Positions 24,266 to 35,020 of a stretch of 64,000 bases of DNA are shown piece by piece (position 1 is the stretch's first letter; each line of letters starts with the position of its first letter). The translations under genes were made by a program, and so were the position numbers. The stretch comes from Dermatemys mawii (lineage: Eukaryota; Chordata; Testudines; Dermatemydidae): assembly GCA_007922305.1 (NCBI GenBank), contig ML677343.1, positions 31,303,987 to 31,367,986 on the forward strand, read 5' to 3'. Below the pieces are notes generated by a model, which worked only from the letters and a program-made list of their open reading frames with translations, did not search any database and was not told the DNA's origin.

Positions 24266-26588
24266 CACGCATTCCGTGTCTGCTCACTGAAGTCTGAATG
24301 GAGTTCAGAGATTCTAATAAAAAGAGAGCAGTGATTCACACTAGTCTTAAGGCACCATTAAATCCCTCAGGGTAGAGGATGCGGAGAAAAGCTTCTATAG
24401 AAATTACCGTTGATACAAGCGGGAATGTCCAACTTTAAAAAAATCAGTGTTTCAAAATGCATTTCTCTCTAAACAGCTGTATTTAAATTATTTTTTATGT
24501 GAATTTTAAAATGGTCATTTTATTATAGTGAAATGTATATGGTCAGTTTATTGTAACGAAATACTATTTTCAAATATGCATATTTTATATATACATATAT
24601 ACATAATTTTTTTTTGCATTGCAAAGCGAGTACATTTTAGCTGTTTACAGTAATACCTTTTGTCTTATTCTTGAGTAGTTACAGATAATTTAGGATCTAC
24701 CGATGTATGTAAATATAGTAGTTAAATTGGATTACATAGGATGTATTAGCATGAATTTTACCATAGGTCAGTAATCAAGATTAGAGCCAGAGGTAAGTAT
24801 AAAAAGTGTGTCTGTTGTGGAACCTTTGTTTTGTCCTATTAGTATTAAAAACAGGATTAACCTCCCACTCCTATTTCTGAATTATTGGGTTTAATTCTCC
24901 CTTTAGTTATTCTTCCATTGGTCTCTTATAGTTTGCTCTATACGCGTTTTGAGAAATCTAGGTATTTTTGCCAGATATTCTTCATTCCATAGGCCATTTG
25001 ATAAATGTTTATTTCTGGATTACATTCTGCTTCCCTGTACACAGGCTCTTAGATTTGTGTTTCCTTTTTTCTCTGAGGATAGACTCAGAACTGTAGCTTT
25101 TCTGCTTGTACAAACTTAAATTTGTTTTCAACTTTCTGAGTGCTTTGAGGGTCCAAGAATTTAAGGGACTCCTGTTTCTATACAAACTGAGACAGATTGG
25201 ATCTGTGTGTCTGAGAGAATTGAGTCTTGGTCACCCTTAAATCCATTTTACTAAGGCCATATCCATGTTTTGGGTGAAATGATTCAGCCATAACAAATGT
25301 TTCTCTGGATGGCTACATGGAATCCTTCTCTTTTGAGTTTATAGGGTAGAGGTTGGGGTCTCCTAGAATGTGATCTTGGCCACAAGAATCTCAGTACCAT
25401 ATTTTAGGATGTTTTGTTAGGGTTGACTCTTTTTATAGTCAGGTACCCATTCAAGTTTAACTAATGAAATTTAATTCAGAATGCATAATCTGAATTGTTA
25501 GATTTAATGAGCAGAAAGCATAATTTTTAAATTTGTAAATGTTTCATGAAATTCAGATCAATCACGCTGAAATCTGTTAAGCACCATCTCTGGCTTGCAT
25601 GTTAGATTAGCTGCAACTGTCTGTTATTCTTGAAAAGCGAAAAGAAAAACAAATGATACAGACAAGATATATTTTTCCAGTGTTAAAAATTCTGGATTCC
25701 ACTTCATGTATCAGTTTAATTGTCAGCCATGAGATTGTGAAAGAACATCTATTTAGGTTGAATCTTCACTGGGAAGAAACAAAAAACCCTATAATCTTCA
25801 ATTCAGTCTAACAACTCATGTGAAAACTACTACCTCGTTTTCGCCATGATTTTACCTCAACTTAGCTAATTCATGTTAACATACCTTTTCTTTTTTTTTT
25901 TTTCCCCTGAGTGAAGACTCAGCTGGCCTTGAATCAAAAACTTGATTTCTAGGCACTGTGGAATAATTCCAATTTCTTCACCCATCGCTGCAAAACATGT
26001 ATGATTGGTATAAAGGGAATAGTATTGGCTACCTTTCAAACAATCCTAAATAAGATAACTTGGATAGTTTTCAAAAATACTAAACTATTGTAATGGTTCT
26101 TCTAACTGCCAAGTACTTTCTTATGACTTTCTCACACATTAAATAAGATCTCCTGGTACTGTGAGTTCATGTTCTGCTGGAGTTAAATTTTTGTCGGGGT
26201 ATTTCTTTCCATGCTTTTTGTGAAGAAGCCATCACGTATTTTTGTTTCTGTTTAAAATATAAATTGTGCTGAGTACATAATTTCTTATTTAAAATACAGG
26301 AGGCAGTATATTTATTTTCTCTTCCTTTGAACTTACCAGCAACACAGTACAATGGCTGTCCTGTGCTTCTGTGTACAGGAGGTTTATGCCACTATTGCAT
26401 GTAGTTTTCTCTACAGTTCTCACAATTTATTATGAGCCTACAATGTGCTGTAGAAACAATGTTTTGTTACCTTGACAACAAAAGCCCAACTTTTGGATGT
26501 TATTTTGCTTGGTTTTTTTAGATGCTGCCAGTTATGATGTAAATTAAACATTTGAAGAGTAGACGTCCCCCCGTACACCCCGCCCCCC
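24266..26588. other. Unassigned AT-rich intronic sequence
   Basis: Apart from the 32-base repeat copy at 24906, I see only AT-rich text, a TATATATACATATATAC run near 24590 and a T-run near 25890. Confidence 0.4.
24906..24937. repeat. Copy 1 of a 32-base dispersed direct repeat
   Basis: GTTATTCTTCCATTGGTCTC and the following 12 bases recur at 26589-26620 with one mismatch, 1.68 kb away in the same orientation. Confidence 0.85.
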
Positions 26589-26620
26589 GTTATTCTTCCA
26601 TTGGTCTCTTATAGTCTGCT
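26589..26620. repeat. Copy 2 of a 32-base dispersed direct repeat
   Basis: 31 of 32 bases match 24906-24937. It lies directly after a C-rich run (CCCCCCGTA...CCGCCCCCC) and about 20 bases before a CR1 copy. Confidence 0.85.
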
Positions 26621-26641
26621 TTTTTCTGCTTTTTTGTTCTG

Positions 26642-27690
26642 GAATCATAGAATATCAGGGTTGGAAGGTACATCAGGAGGTCATCTAGTCCAACCCCCTG
26701 CTCAAAGCAGGACCAATCCCCAACTAAATCATCCCAGCCAGGGCTTTGTCAAGCCTGACTTTAAAAACCTCGAAGGAAGGAGATTCCACCACCTCCCTAG
26801 GTAACCCATTCCAGTGCTAGTGGAATAGTTTTTCTTAATATCCAACCTAAAGCTCCCCCACTGCAACTTCAGACCATTACTCCTTGTTCTGTCATCTATA
26901 ACCAGTGAGAACAGTCTAGATCCATCCTCTTTGGAATCCCCTTTCAGGTAGCTGAAAGCGGCTATCGAACACCCCCTCATTATTCTCTTTTGCAAACTAA
27001 ACAATCTCAGTACTCTCAGACGCTCCTCGTAAGTCATGTGCTCCAGCCCCCTAATCATTTTTGTTGCCCTCTGCTGGACTCTTTCCAATTGATCCACATC
27101 CTTCTTGTAGTGTGGGCCCCAAAACTGTACACAGTACTCCAGAGGAGGCCTCACCAATGCCGAATAGAGGGGAATGATCGCGTCTCTCGCTCTGCTGGAA
27201 ATGCCCCTACTTATACAACTCCAAACGCTGTTAGCTTTCTTGGCAACAAGGGCACACTGTTAACTCATTATCCAGCTTCTCATCCACTGCCTAGTCATTC
27301 AGTCCCTAGTCTGTAGCAGAGCATGGGATTCTTCCATCCTAAGTGCAGGACTCTGCGCTTGTCCTTGTTGAACCTCATCAGATTTCTTTTGGACCAATCT
27401 TCTAATTTGTCTAGGTCCCTCTGTACCCTATTCCCACCCTCCAGCGTATCTACCACTCCTCCCAGTTTAATGTCATCTGCAAACTTGCTGAGGGTGCAGT
27501 CCATGCCAACTTCCAGATCATTAATGAAGATATTGAACAAAACCAGCCCTGGACTGACCCTTGGGGCACTCCACTTGATACCGGCTGCCAACTAGACATG
27601 GAGCCATTGATCACTACCCATTGAGCCTGACGATCTAGCCAGCTTTCTGTCTACCTTGTAGTCCATTCATCCAGCCCATACTACTTCAAA
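26642..27690 (-). pseudogene. CR1 LINE, 3' kilobase with reverse transcriptase remnant
   Basis: The + strand text starts with the reversed CR1 tail (AATCATAGAATATCAGGGTT). On the minus strand, 27591-27295 encodes the polymerase core with [12 protein letters not shown], the two-aspartate catalytic motif of non-LTR reverse transcriptases, followed by LEDWSKRNLMRFNKDK. A second frame at 27157-26729 encodes the conserved C-terminal part (VRPPLEYCVQFWGPHYKKDV, LERVQQRATKMI, MTYEERL). The frame break between them and the missing 5' two thirds make it inactive. Such proteins copy the LINE RNA at the target site. Good conservation suggests a relatively young CR1 copy compared with the others in the window. 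Confidence 0.9.
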
Positions 27691-28963
27691 ATTAAATCAT
27701 AGTTTTGAGTGTGGATAGATTCTTAGATTTTTAAAAGCCAAATATTATATTTACATGATACTGGTAGATATTTGGGGATGAGAGCATGCTAGTTTTAAGC
27801 AGTGCATTTGCTACAATTATTTTCTTTATTTAAAATGTATAAGCCCCATTCAATGTAGCCTCTCATCAGAATTAGGATCCACAATTCTACTGATAAGAAG
27901 TTTCTTTCAAAGGGACAGAATGTTGTTTCCCATTGAAATTGTCTGAAGATTTTAGCAAATGTCCACACATCATATTTCTCTTAAAGAGATGTCCTTCAGC
28001 CTGCATTTTGAACTTCTATTTTTCAGCATAACTAACCCCATCAGGAATGTGATGACTGGAGAATGAGACCAGCAACTGGACATTTTAGAACCCTATTTAC
28101 ATTTATATTGTGGACTGGGACTTGCCATATAAAAATGTAAAGGGAAAAATCCATGACCTTGGAATATTGAGTAATTATCTCTCTGTTGGCTACATTATGT
28201 CACAACAAAATATTTCCCACCAGCCAGACACTGTTTATCATTCACTGAATAACTTCTATCTGTGCTGGGGAGAGAGTATGGGTCACTCTTTTATGGCTTG
28301 CGCCTCATGCTTTTGTGTTTAGCAGCAGCGTCTCAGTCATATTTCTATGAGGTGGAAGTATTTTTCTCTGATATAGCCATCTCTTAAGAATACTCAGTTG
28401 TAAATTTGACTAACCCCCCAAAATACTAATGTTTTAACTTAAATGTTTTTTCTACACCCTTCTTTAGTAATTCTCAAAATAGGGAGTTATTGTAGAATCA
28501 CATCTAGTGTCTGCTTCTGAAGTCCTTATTTCTGTGGGCTGTTCCATTCGTTTTACTAGGTTTACACCCATAAGTGAGTCCTTCAAGACTAGACCCTTTA
28601 TTGTAAAATGTTGCTTTCTGCATAGATTTACATAATCTTTCACCCTTTTTAGACTGCATTTATAGAAGGATTAGAAGTGGGTTAACAGAACCTACATGGC
28701 ACTGAATTGGAATGCTTGGGTATGGAATTTCTAGAATTTTGACACTTTTGCTGAAATATGTTTGATGTATGTAAAATTAGAGATCACCGTTTAAAAAAAT
28801 AAGTTTTAAACTGCTGCAATTCGAATCAGTTTCCTCTTCCTTATGTCAATGTTCTCATATTTTCGACTGCTATAACATCTGCATCTCTGATAACTAAGAG
28901 ACCATAAATCTGCAAATGAACTTTGACGTTTTATTCAGGTGGAATATGGCCTCAGGAAGAAGG
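27691..28963. other. Unassigned intronic sequence
   Basis: AT-rich, no recognised feature. Confidence 0.4.
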
Positions 28964-29054
28964 ATGGCCATTAGGGCTGCCAATTTTGGCTGGATGTATT
29001 CCTGGAGGTTTTATCACATGACAATCTTGGAGGACTGGCAACCCTAATGGTCAT
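28964..29054. mobile_element. Very short MITE
   Basis: ATGGCCATTAGGGCTGCCA at the left is complementary to TGGCAACCCTAATGGTCAT at the right, with two mismatches in 19. The middle (CCTGGAGGTTTTATCACATG) is a known motif of an interspersed reptile repeat, here internally deleted to 91 bases. Confidence 0.8.
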
Positions 29055-29094
29055 GTGGATTGGGAGTCTGCACTCATCACAGCTTTGAGCAGAG

Positions 29095-29235
29095 AATTAT
29101 CTGTGCCTAAATTTCCTCCCCTGTAAAATATGAGGGTGATTATACTTCCCTACCTCACAGTGGTGTTTCTGAGCCCTCTTTTACTAATGTTTGTAATGCA
29201 CAGTGAGATTCTCCAATGCTGTAGAGGCCAACAGT
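29095..29235 (+). repeat. MIR-type SINE relic
   Basis: AATTTCCTCCCCTGTAAAAT, then TGATTATACTTCCCTACCTC and TAATGTTTGTAATGCACAGT follow the MIR 3' half in order. Confidence 0.65.
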
Positions 29236-30281
29236 TTGGTTGGTGAAATGTCCAGTGCATTACAACATGGCATAAATGTTTCTTTGAGATATTTCCCTCA
29301 CTGGGTTTGTCTAGTGAGAAGAATCCATTCTCCCACGAGTACATCAGCAGCAGACAATAAAAAATGAGGTAAACCAGGTTCTCTGAGAATTTGTGATGAG
29401 TCAGATGCACAAATATGATTTGGTTACAAACCTCTGACCTCAAAATAGCCTCTCTAATTAATTACAGACAATGAGTCAAGATGAGGTAACTCTTCCTCTG
29501 GTAACAAGATAACATCCTAAAATTACAACCTCACCTAATCACCAGTTCATTATAAATAACTTCTTTTAGTCTGTGCCATCTTAATAATCTGATTTGAACT
29601 GTGTTTGTTTTGTCTTGTGTACTAGATTGTGTCTGCTGTGCTTTTTAGGTGTACAAGTTGGATCTAACTTCCATAACAGTCAATGGAAAGTCCCCTTTTA
29701 ACCAATGGGAGTTGGACTGAGGCCCAAGCACCTTGGGAAAATGTTTGTTTGGCAGACCTCACCTGCTGTATACATTATTTGTGGATCTGGTGCTGCCTGT
29801 CTGCACTATCTATCAGTCTCTGAATAATAATAAAGATGTGCATTTGACGCAGATGTGATTTACTCATGCATAAGATTTCTTGCAATCTCTCTAAATCTTA
29901 TTTAGATCGAATGATATAAATCTTAGTTTTGACCCTTATTTCATTGCAGCTAGCTTTGAATACTTTTCAGACACAATGTAGTTCATAGAATATGTTTTCA
30001 TTATGCTGATTATCCTTGTTCCTCCATAGAACATAATTCTCCTAGGAGTTATTAGTCTGCTTAGAGCTCTCAAGCCTGTAATGCTGCAGTACATTTGTCA
30101 TTTCCGTTAATATAGTGAAAACAGGCACTAAGACATATTTGGCTGCCTCACCTTTGTTTTTATGCATTTGTTTTAGTTTAGGCATAAATTACAAGTGGCA
30201 GGATGTGTTTTGTTTGGGCTGCAGGCTTTAAATGCCCATTATTAAATACCCTATCTCATATAGTTTTAAATATTTTAGAGA
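29236..30281. other. Unassigned intronic sequence
   Basis: No recognised feature beyond AT-rich text. Confidence 0.4.
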
Positions 30282-30345
30282 TTGGGCCAGATCCTCCAAT
30301 CCAGCTGATCTCCTCTGGTTCAGGCCCTCAGTGCTAGTTAGAACA
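30282..30345. repeat. Fragment of a GGGCCAGATCCTC palindromic repeat
   Basis: TTGGGCCAGATCCTCCAATC followed by CAGCTGATCTCCTCTGGTTC resembles one arm of the element found complete at 54136-54221. Confidence 0.45.
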
Positions 30346-30720
30346 GCCTGAGTCCTAGTCTAATTTATGTCATCTGACCAAAGGCAATGGTATCTGGGGA
30401 TTACTGGGGCATAGGGATGTGCCTCTTTTCCTTAGATAAACCCAAGTATCATAGGCTGGGAGCGGGGATGACACAGGTACCACTATGGTGTTACTCGGAT
30501 AATGAAGAGAGAATCTTCAGATGATTTGGAGAGCTACTCTGTGCTGCCAGCCCAGCCCAAATCAGCCAGCATGGACCCGGCCCACTGATTGTAACTGAGA
30601 GTCGGTAATTTTATGTCTTGATTGCTTCGTACAGTCTCTTCTGGCCTTTTTAGGGTGGATAACTATTGGAACTAGTTTTAATACAGGAAGCCATCATGGT
30701 TACTTTCTTGTGGTATCTTT

Positions 30721-31005
30721 CAGTGTTGCTAACTCATTTTTATCAAGAATCTTGCAATACTAGGTTGTTTTTCTTAAAGCTCCAGTCTCCTGGAGTTATG
30801 TCATTTCATGAGACACTTACTTAAAAAAGTAAGTTTGTAGCCCTCATAGTTGCAGAGAAAAGCTTTAAACAAGTCCCCAGAGTATGTTACAAGTTCAAAA
30901 GCCAGAAATCAAATAAAAAGAACGGTGCATTTACTATATTTTTAAAAATCTCATGATTTGGGGGGCCTGTTTTGTAATTTTTAAACATTTGTGGTTAGCA
31001 ATGCC
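30721..31005. mobile_element. hAT-like MITE
   Basis: CAGTGTTGCTAACTC at the left and GTGGTTAGCAATGCC at the right are diverged inverted ends. The interior has CTCCAGTCTCCTGGAGTTAT and CTCATGATTTGGGGGGCCTG, typical of a reptile hAT family. Flanks GTATCTTT and GTATGTTA could be a diverged 8-bp target duplication (6 of 8). Confidence 0.75.
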
Positions 31006-32627
31006 GTATGTTATATACAAGTTAATATAAACAAAATGTCCAAACTGTAGCTTGCACAGAGCATCTACTGACTATTGCTGGTAGAGGGTGACAGAATGGT
31101 CTCATTGTGTTGCTTGAAGAGCTGTCTCTTGGTTGACACATAAACTGATGTCTTAGCTGTTCACAGATTGAAAGAGACAAGTTTTCAAACACAGCTTCTG
31201 AAATTGGTGCTACAGATAGTAGTACATGCACATGCCATGTATGCATGCAAATGGGTAATTATTAATTTAACTACACACAGGTTGAAGAGTGTGCAAGATT
31301 ATCATGCACAGATTTCTAAGCTGGTGTGTAGACAGCTGAAAATATGACCTAAAGATCTGGTGGCTGTGTTTGTTATAGTGGAGGTATTAATTTAAGCTTT
31401 CTGGGCAAAAATCCAATTATCCTGCCTCCCACTAACTTCCTATTTGCTGTTTTAGTTGGCTGTTGTTCTGTGCTTCCTGTCCAAAATAGTTGTGTAGCTT
31501 TGTTGCAAACTTTAGAACAGTGTTTTTATTCTAAAGTTATGGGTTGTTATCTTGTGCATTTGAAAACAAAATAGAAGTGCTATATATCCTATCCAGAAGG
31601 TACTGGTACTGCATCAGCCATTCTTTTTCAAAATGCAGCTCCTCTTCATGGAGGAGTTTAAAAACTACTGTGCATTTTCCAGGCATATCAATCAATCAGT
31701 CTACAACGTGTGTGCGAGAGAAAGAGACAATATGATAGAAAAATGAGTCTATGCTATTTCTTTTTTCTACATTTAGGTTCTTATACCACACCCATGTCCA
31801 TGTTTCATAACTGTTCATGGTATTTTTAAATGAGTCATTTTTCTCTCATTTGAATTATTTCCAAGAATATCTTCCTATTTCTCAGAGTTATGCTAGTACT
31901 ACAATAGAAAAATAAAAGCAACAAAATACTATAAAGTTTGTAAAAAGGCAGATGTGAAAATGGATGAAACTTTACGTTTTGTGTTTAGAATATATTAATA
32001 CTTTGAAGGCAGAAACATTGTTGAATCAAATCCATATTTTCTTTGGGGCTCTGTGTTGTAGCACAGTGTACAGTTTTATGTAAAGTAGTTACGGAAATTA
32101 CCACCTTTGCTAAAAATTGTTGTTTTCCAAAATCTATGCTTGTCTGACTCTAGATACCAATAATGAATGAATTCACAAAAAGTTAAGAAAAAGATTTTTA
32201 ATGTTCCCCTACTGCTATCATTAGATCCTTTTACTCCTTATGGATTGAAAATTAAATGATGTAATGAATTTGTTGGTTCATTTTTGCTGTGGGGAGCAGT
32301 AGCATTTAAATGTGGGATATTCCTTATTAGATTCTGACCATGATGCATGTTAAGAAGTACCCCCCTTCCATCTAGATAGTTCCTTGGGATCTGAACTGTG
32401 GTCTAGGAGCTTTCCACCATCCTTTCCCTTCTGAATTGCAGCTAATTCCCCATATCTCATTCCCCATCTAACAGGGCTTCATGGAGTATTGCACTGATCT
32501 CTGCAGCTCTCCCTGATACCATTAATGGGTATTTTAGATTTGTGGTAGTCACTCTGAGTAGTACTCTTACTTCACCGATGTAGGCTGAGAACGTTACTTC
32601 TGAGATCTCCTAGCCTTGCAGTACAAA
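31006..32627. other. Unassigned intronic sequence
   Basis: No exon, RNA gene or repeat family that I can name. Confidence 0.4.
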
Positions 32628-32923
32628 GGGCTGGGCTACACTGGGGGTGAGGGGTCTACTAAGATACACAACTTCAGCCATGCCAATAGCGTAGCTGAAG
32701 TCACAGTATCTTAGGTCGACTTACCAGACCATCCTCACGGCAGCGAGTCGACTGTGGCCACTCCCCCACCCACTCCACTTACTTCTCTTGCTGAGATGGA
32801 GTTGCGGAGTGAACAGGGAGCGCATTTGGGGATTGATTTATCACGCCTAGATGAGACGCAATAAATTGATCCCCAATACATCGAGCGTTACCCGTCGATC
32901 CGGCGGGTAGTATAGCTGTACCC
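32628..32923. mobile_element. MITE of the GGTCTACACTG family
   Basis: Starts GGGCTGGGCTACACTGGGGG and ends near GTAGTATAGCTGTACCC. The interior has GATACACAACTTCAGCCATG and GCGTAGCTGAAGTC, which appear in reverse in the element at 34403-34700, so these two are opposite-facing copies of one family. Confidence 0.75.
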
Positions 32924-33594
32924 AAAAGGTTTAATAATCCCTAGCCATCTGAAACCTGGATGTCATGCAATAAGGTGTGCTACAAATATGTTAATATTCT
33001 TTTGAAGATGCATATGGTGAAAATACAGTAAGCCACAACATGCCATTGTTTATCTAACTCAAACTAACTGCATTGGTCAAAGAATTTGGCATTTTGGGGG
33101 TTAAATTTGTATCCTTAATCACAACAGCTCAGGTGTATGTTCTCTATGTGTCTTCAGTTGTTTGTACAGGCACAATCTTAAAGTCAACATTACAGAATAA
33201 ATCTATGTTGTAATATATGCTAAAAGTAAAAGCAGATGAGATGGGTGTTTTATTATTTGTTATGCAAGGAAACTATACAGATAATAAAATTGCACTCGGA
33301 ATTATTCTTTCCCCCTTTCTCCTCTTGATAAAGTTGAAATTGGATTTTGGTTTTCATGGCATTTTGATTTGGGAATTCAAGAGTGGAACTCTCACTTAGA
33401 TTATACTTTACAAGTGTTAGCTAATAAAGTTTTGACAGATTTAAAGTCACTTTTTATATGGATGGATTCAAGACACTTAGAAACACACAGTAATGGGAGT
33501 TTCTCTCTCCTTGTGTGCTGAACTTTAATATGCTCAACCTAACTTAATTTCTTATTTCATTGGCTTATGGCATGTAAACAACGAGTTACAAATT
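32924..33594. other. Unassigned AT-rich intronic sequence
   Basis: No recognised feature. Confidence 0.4.
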
Positions 33595-33689
33595 TAGGCC
33601 CAGATTCTGAAATTGAAATTAAAGAGATTGTTGTTGGAGTGATGGTACTACTCTTTGTGAGTAAGATTTTATGGTGAATCTGGCCCTTA
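33595..33689. mobile_element. Very short MITE (CCCAGATTC ends)
   Basis: TAGGCCCAGATTCTGAA at the left is complementary to GTGAATCTGGCCCTTA at the right with few mismatches. Length about 95 bases. Confidence 0.65.
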
Positions 33690-34239
33690 ACTTCTGTAGG
33701 ATGTTCTGATATTTAAAAGAAGTGTATTGCTGCTATATAAATGTTTCCAGTTCATTTAACTCAAGTATAGCTTTCTTGTAAAATACAGACATTTCTTTTA
33801 AATTCCCTACGTGGTTTGGGACCTGGCTTTCTGAGAAATTACTTTTCTCACCATGCAGCACCACAACAATTGAGGTCAGATGGGTGTTCTTGCTACCAGT
33901 CCCTAGGTTTGAATGTCTTAGGCTAGCGATAGGACATTTTCAGCAAAGGGTCCTTGACTTTGGAATTCACTTCCCTGCCACTGATGCCACAGAGCCTAAC
34001 CCTTCTGTTCTCCTCAGCACAGGATATGACCCATCTCTTACTTACGTGGAACAGTGGGGTTATTTTTTGGCAGAGTCTGTTGTTGACTTAGGTCAGTGTG
34101 TAGTGCAGATATTGTACATACACTCAGAGAACATTATCATGGGTGCATTTTATAAATTTAATAAATAAGTCTGTGAATTTTGACACTTCAGAGAATAGAG
34201 AAGGCAATTAGGGTGCAATCAGTAAAGAATTAAAGGATG
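33690..34239. other. Unassigned intronic sequence
   Basis: An open frame of 94 codons at 33884-34168 has no motif I recognise and no splice context. The block CTTTGGAATTCACTTCCCTG is reminiscent of the 3' part of an old LINE. Confidence 0.35.
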
Positions 34240-34402
34240 TTAAGAATAATTAATATCAGTCAACATGTTTTTATGGATTAGGTCTTGTCATACAAATTTA
34301 GTAATCTTTTGATGAGATCACAAGAGAGATTTAAGCAGTGACTTGATTATGGTCTACAAGTACCTATATGAGGAAGAAATTTGACAATAGACAACTCTTA
34401 AA
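34240..34402 (+). repeat. CR1 LINE fragment, 5' piece of an interrupted copy
   Basis: The text around GGTCTTGTCATACAAATTTA and TTAAGCAGTGACTTGATTAT, TGAGGAAGAAATTTGACAAT resembles CR1 polymerase and 3' sequence on the + strand. It stops at 34402, where a MITE is inserted, and resumes after 34700. Confidence 0.6.
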
Positions 34403-34700
34403 GGGCAGGTCTACACTGCGGTGGGGATTGATGCTGGGAGATCAATCTGTCGGGAGGGTTGATTTATTGTGTCTAGTCTAGACATGATAAATCAATCCCC
34501 GAGTGTTCTCCCGTCAACTCTTGTACTACATCACCGCAAGAGGTGCAGGCGGAGTCAATGGGGGAGTGGCAGCATTACTGCACTGGAGATGCTGCGGTAA
34601 GTTGATCTAAGTACATTAAATTCAGCTACGCTATTATCGTAGCTGAAGTTGTGTATCTTAGATTGATTCCTTCTCCCCTCCCCTCCAGTGTAGATGAAGG
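34403..34700. mobile_element. MITE of the GGTCTACACTG family, nested in CR1
   Basis: Starts GGGCAGGTCTACACTGCGGT and ends CCAGTGTAGATGAAGG. Internal mirrored pairs include GATTGATTTAT / ATAAATCAATCCCC. The flanks AAAGG and GAAGG hint at a short target duplication. It is the reverse-facing relative of 32628-32923. Confidence 0.8.
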
Positions 34701-35020
34701 CTAAGCTATCAGAAAAAGGCATAATGATTGGAAGTGAAGCTAGATCTATTCAAATTAGAAATAAAGCACAATGTTTTAACAGTGACATTAATTAATCATT
34801 GGAGCAATTTACCAAGGGATGTGGTGGATTATCCATCACTTGAAGTCTTTAAATTGAGACTTATTATCTTTCTAAAGAATATGCTATAGCTCAAAGAGAA
34901 ATTATGGACTTGATGCAGAGATTATGGGATGAGGTTCTTTGGCCTGTGTCATGCAGGAAATCAGACTAGACAATGAATGGTCCTTTCTGGTCTTACAATC
35001 TATGAACCTGTGAACCCCCT
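34701..35020 (+). repeat. CR1 LINE 3' end, second piece of the interrupted copy
   Basis: CAGAAAAAGGCATAATGATT, GGAAGTGAAGCTAGATC, CATTGGAGCAATTTACCAAG, GATTATCCATCACTTGAAGT and AATGGTCCTTTCTGGTCTTA are in CR1 order, ending just before AATCTATGAACC. Confidence 0.85.

Noticed and set aside
33884..34168. 94-codon frame on the + strand
   Set aside because: No motif, no splice signals with matching phase, and it sits in repeat-rich intron.
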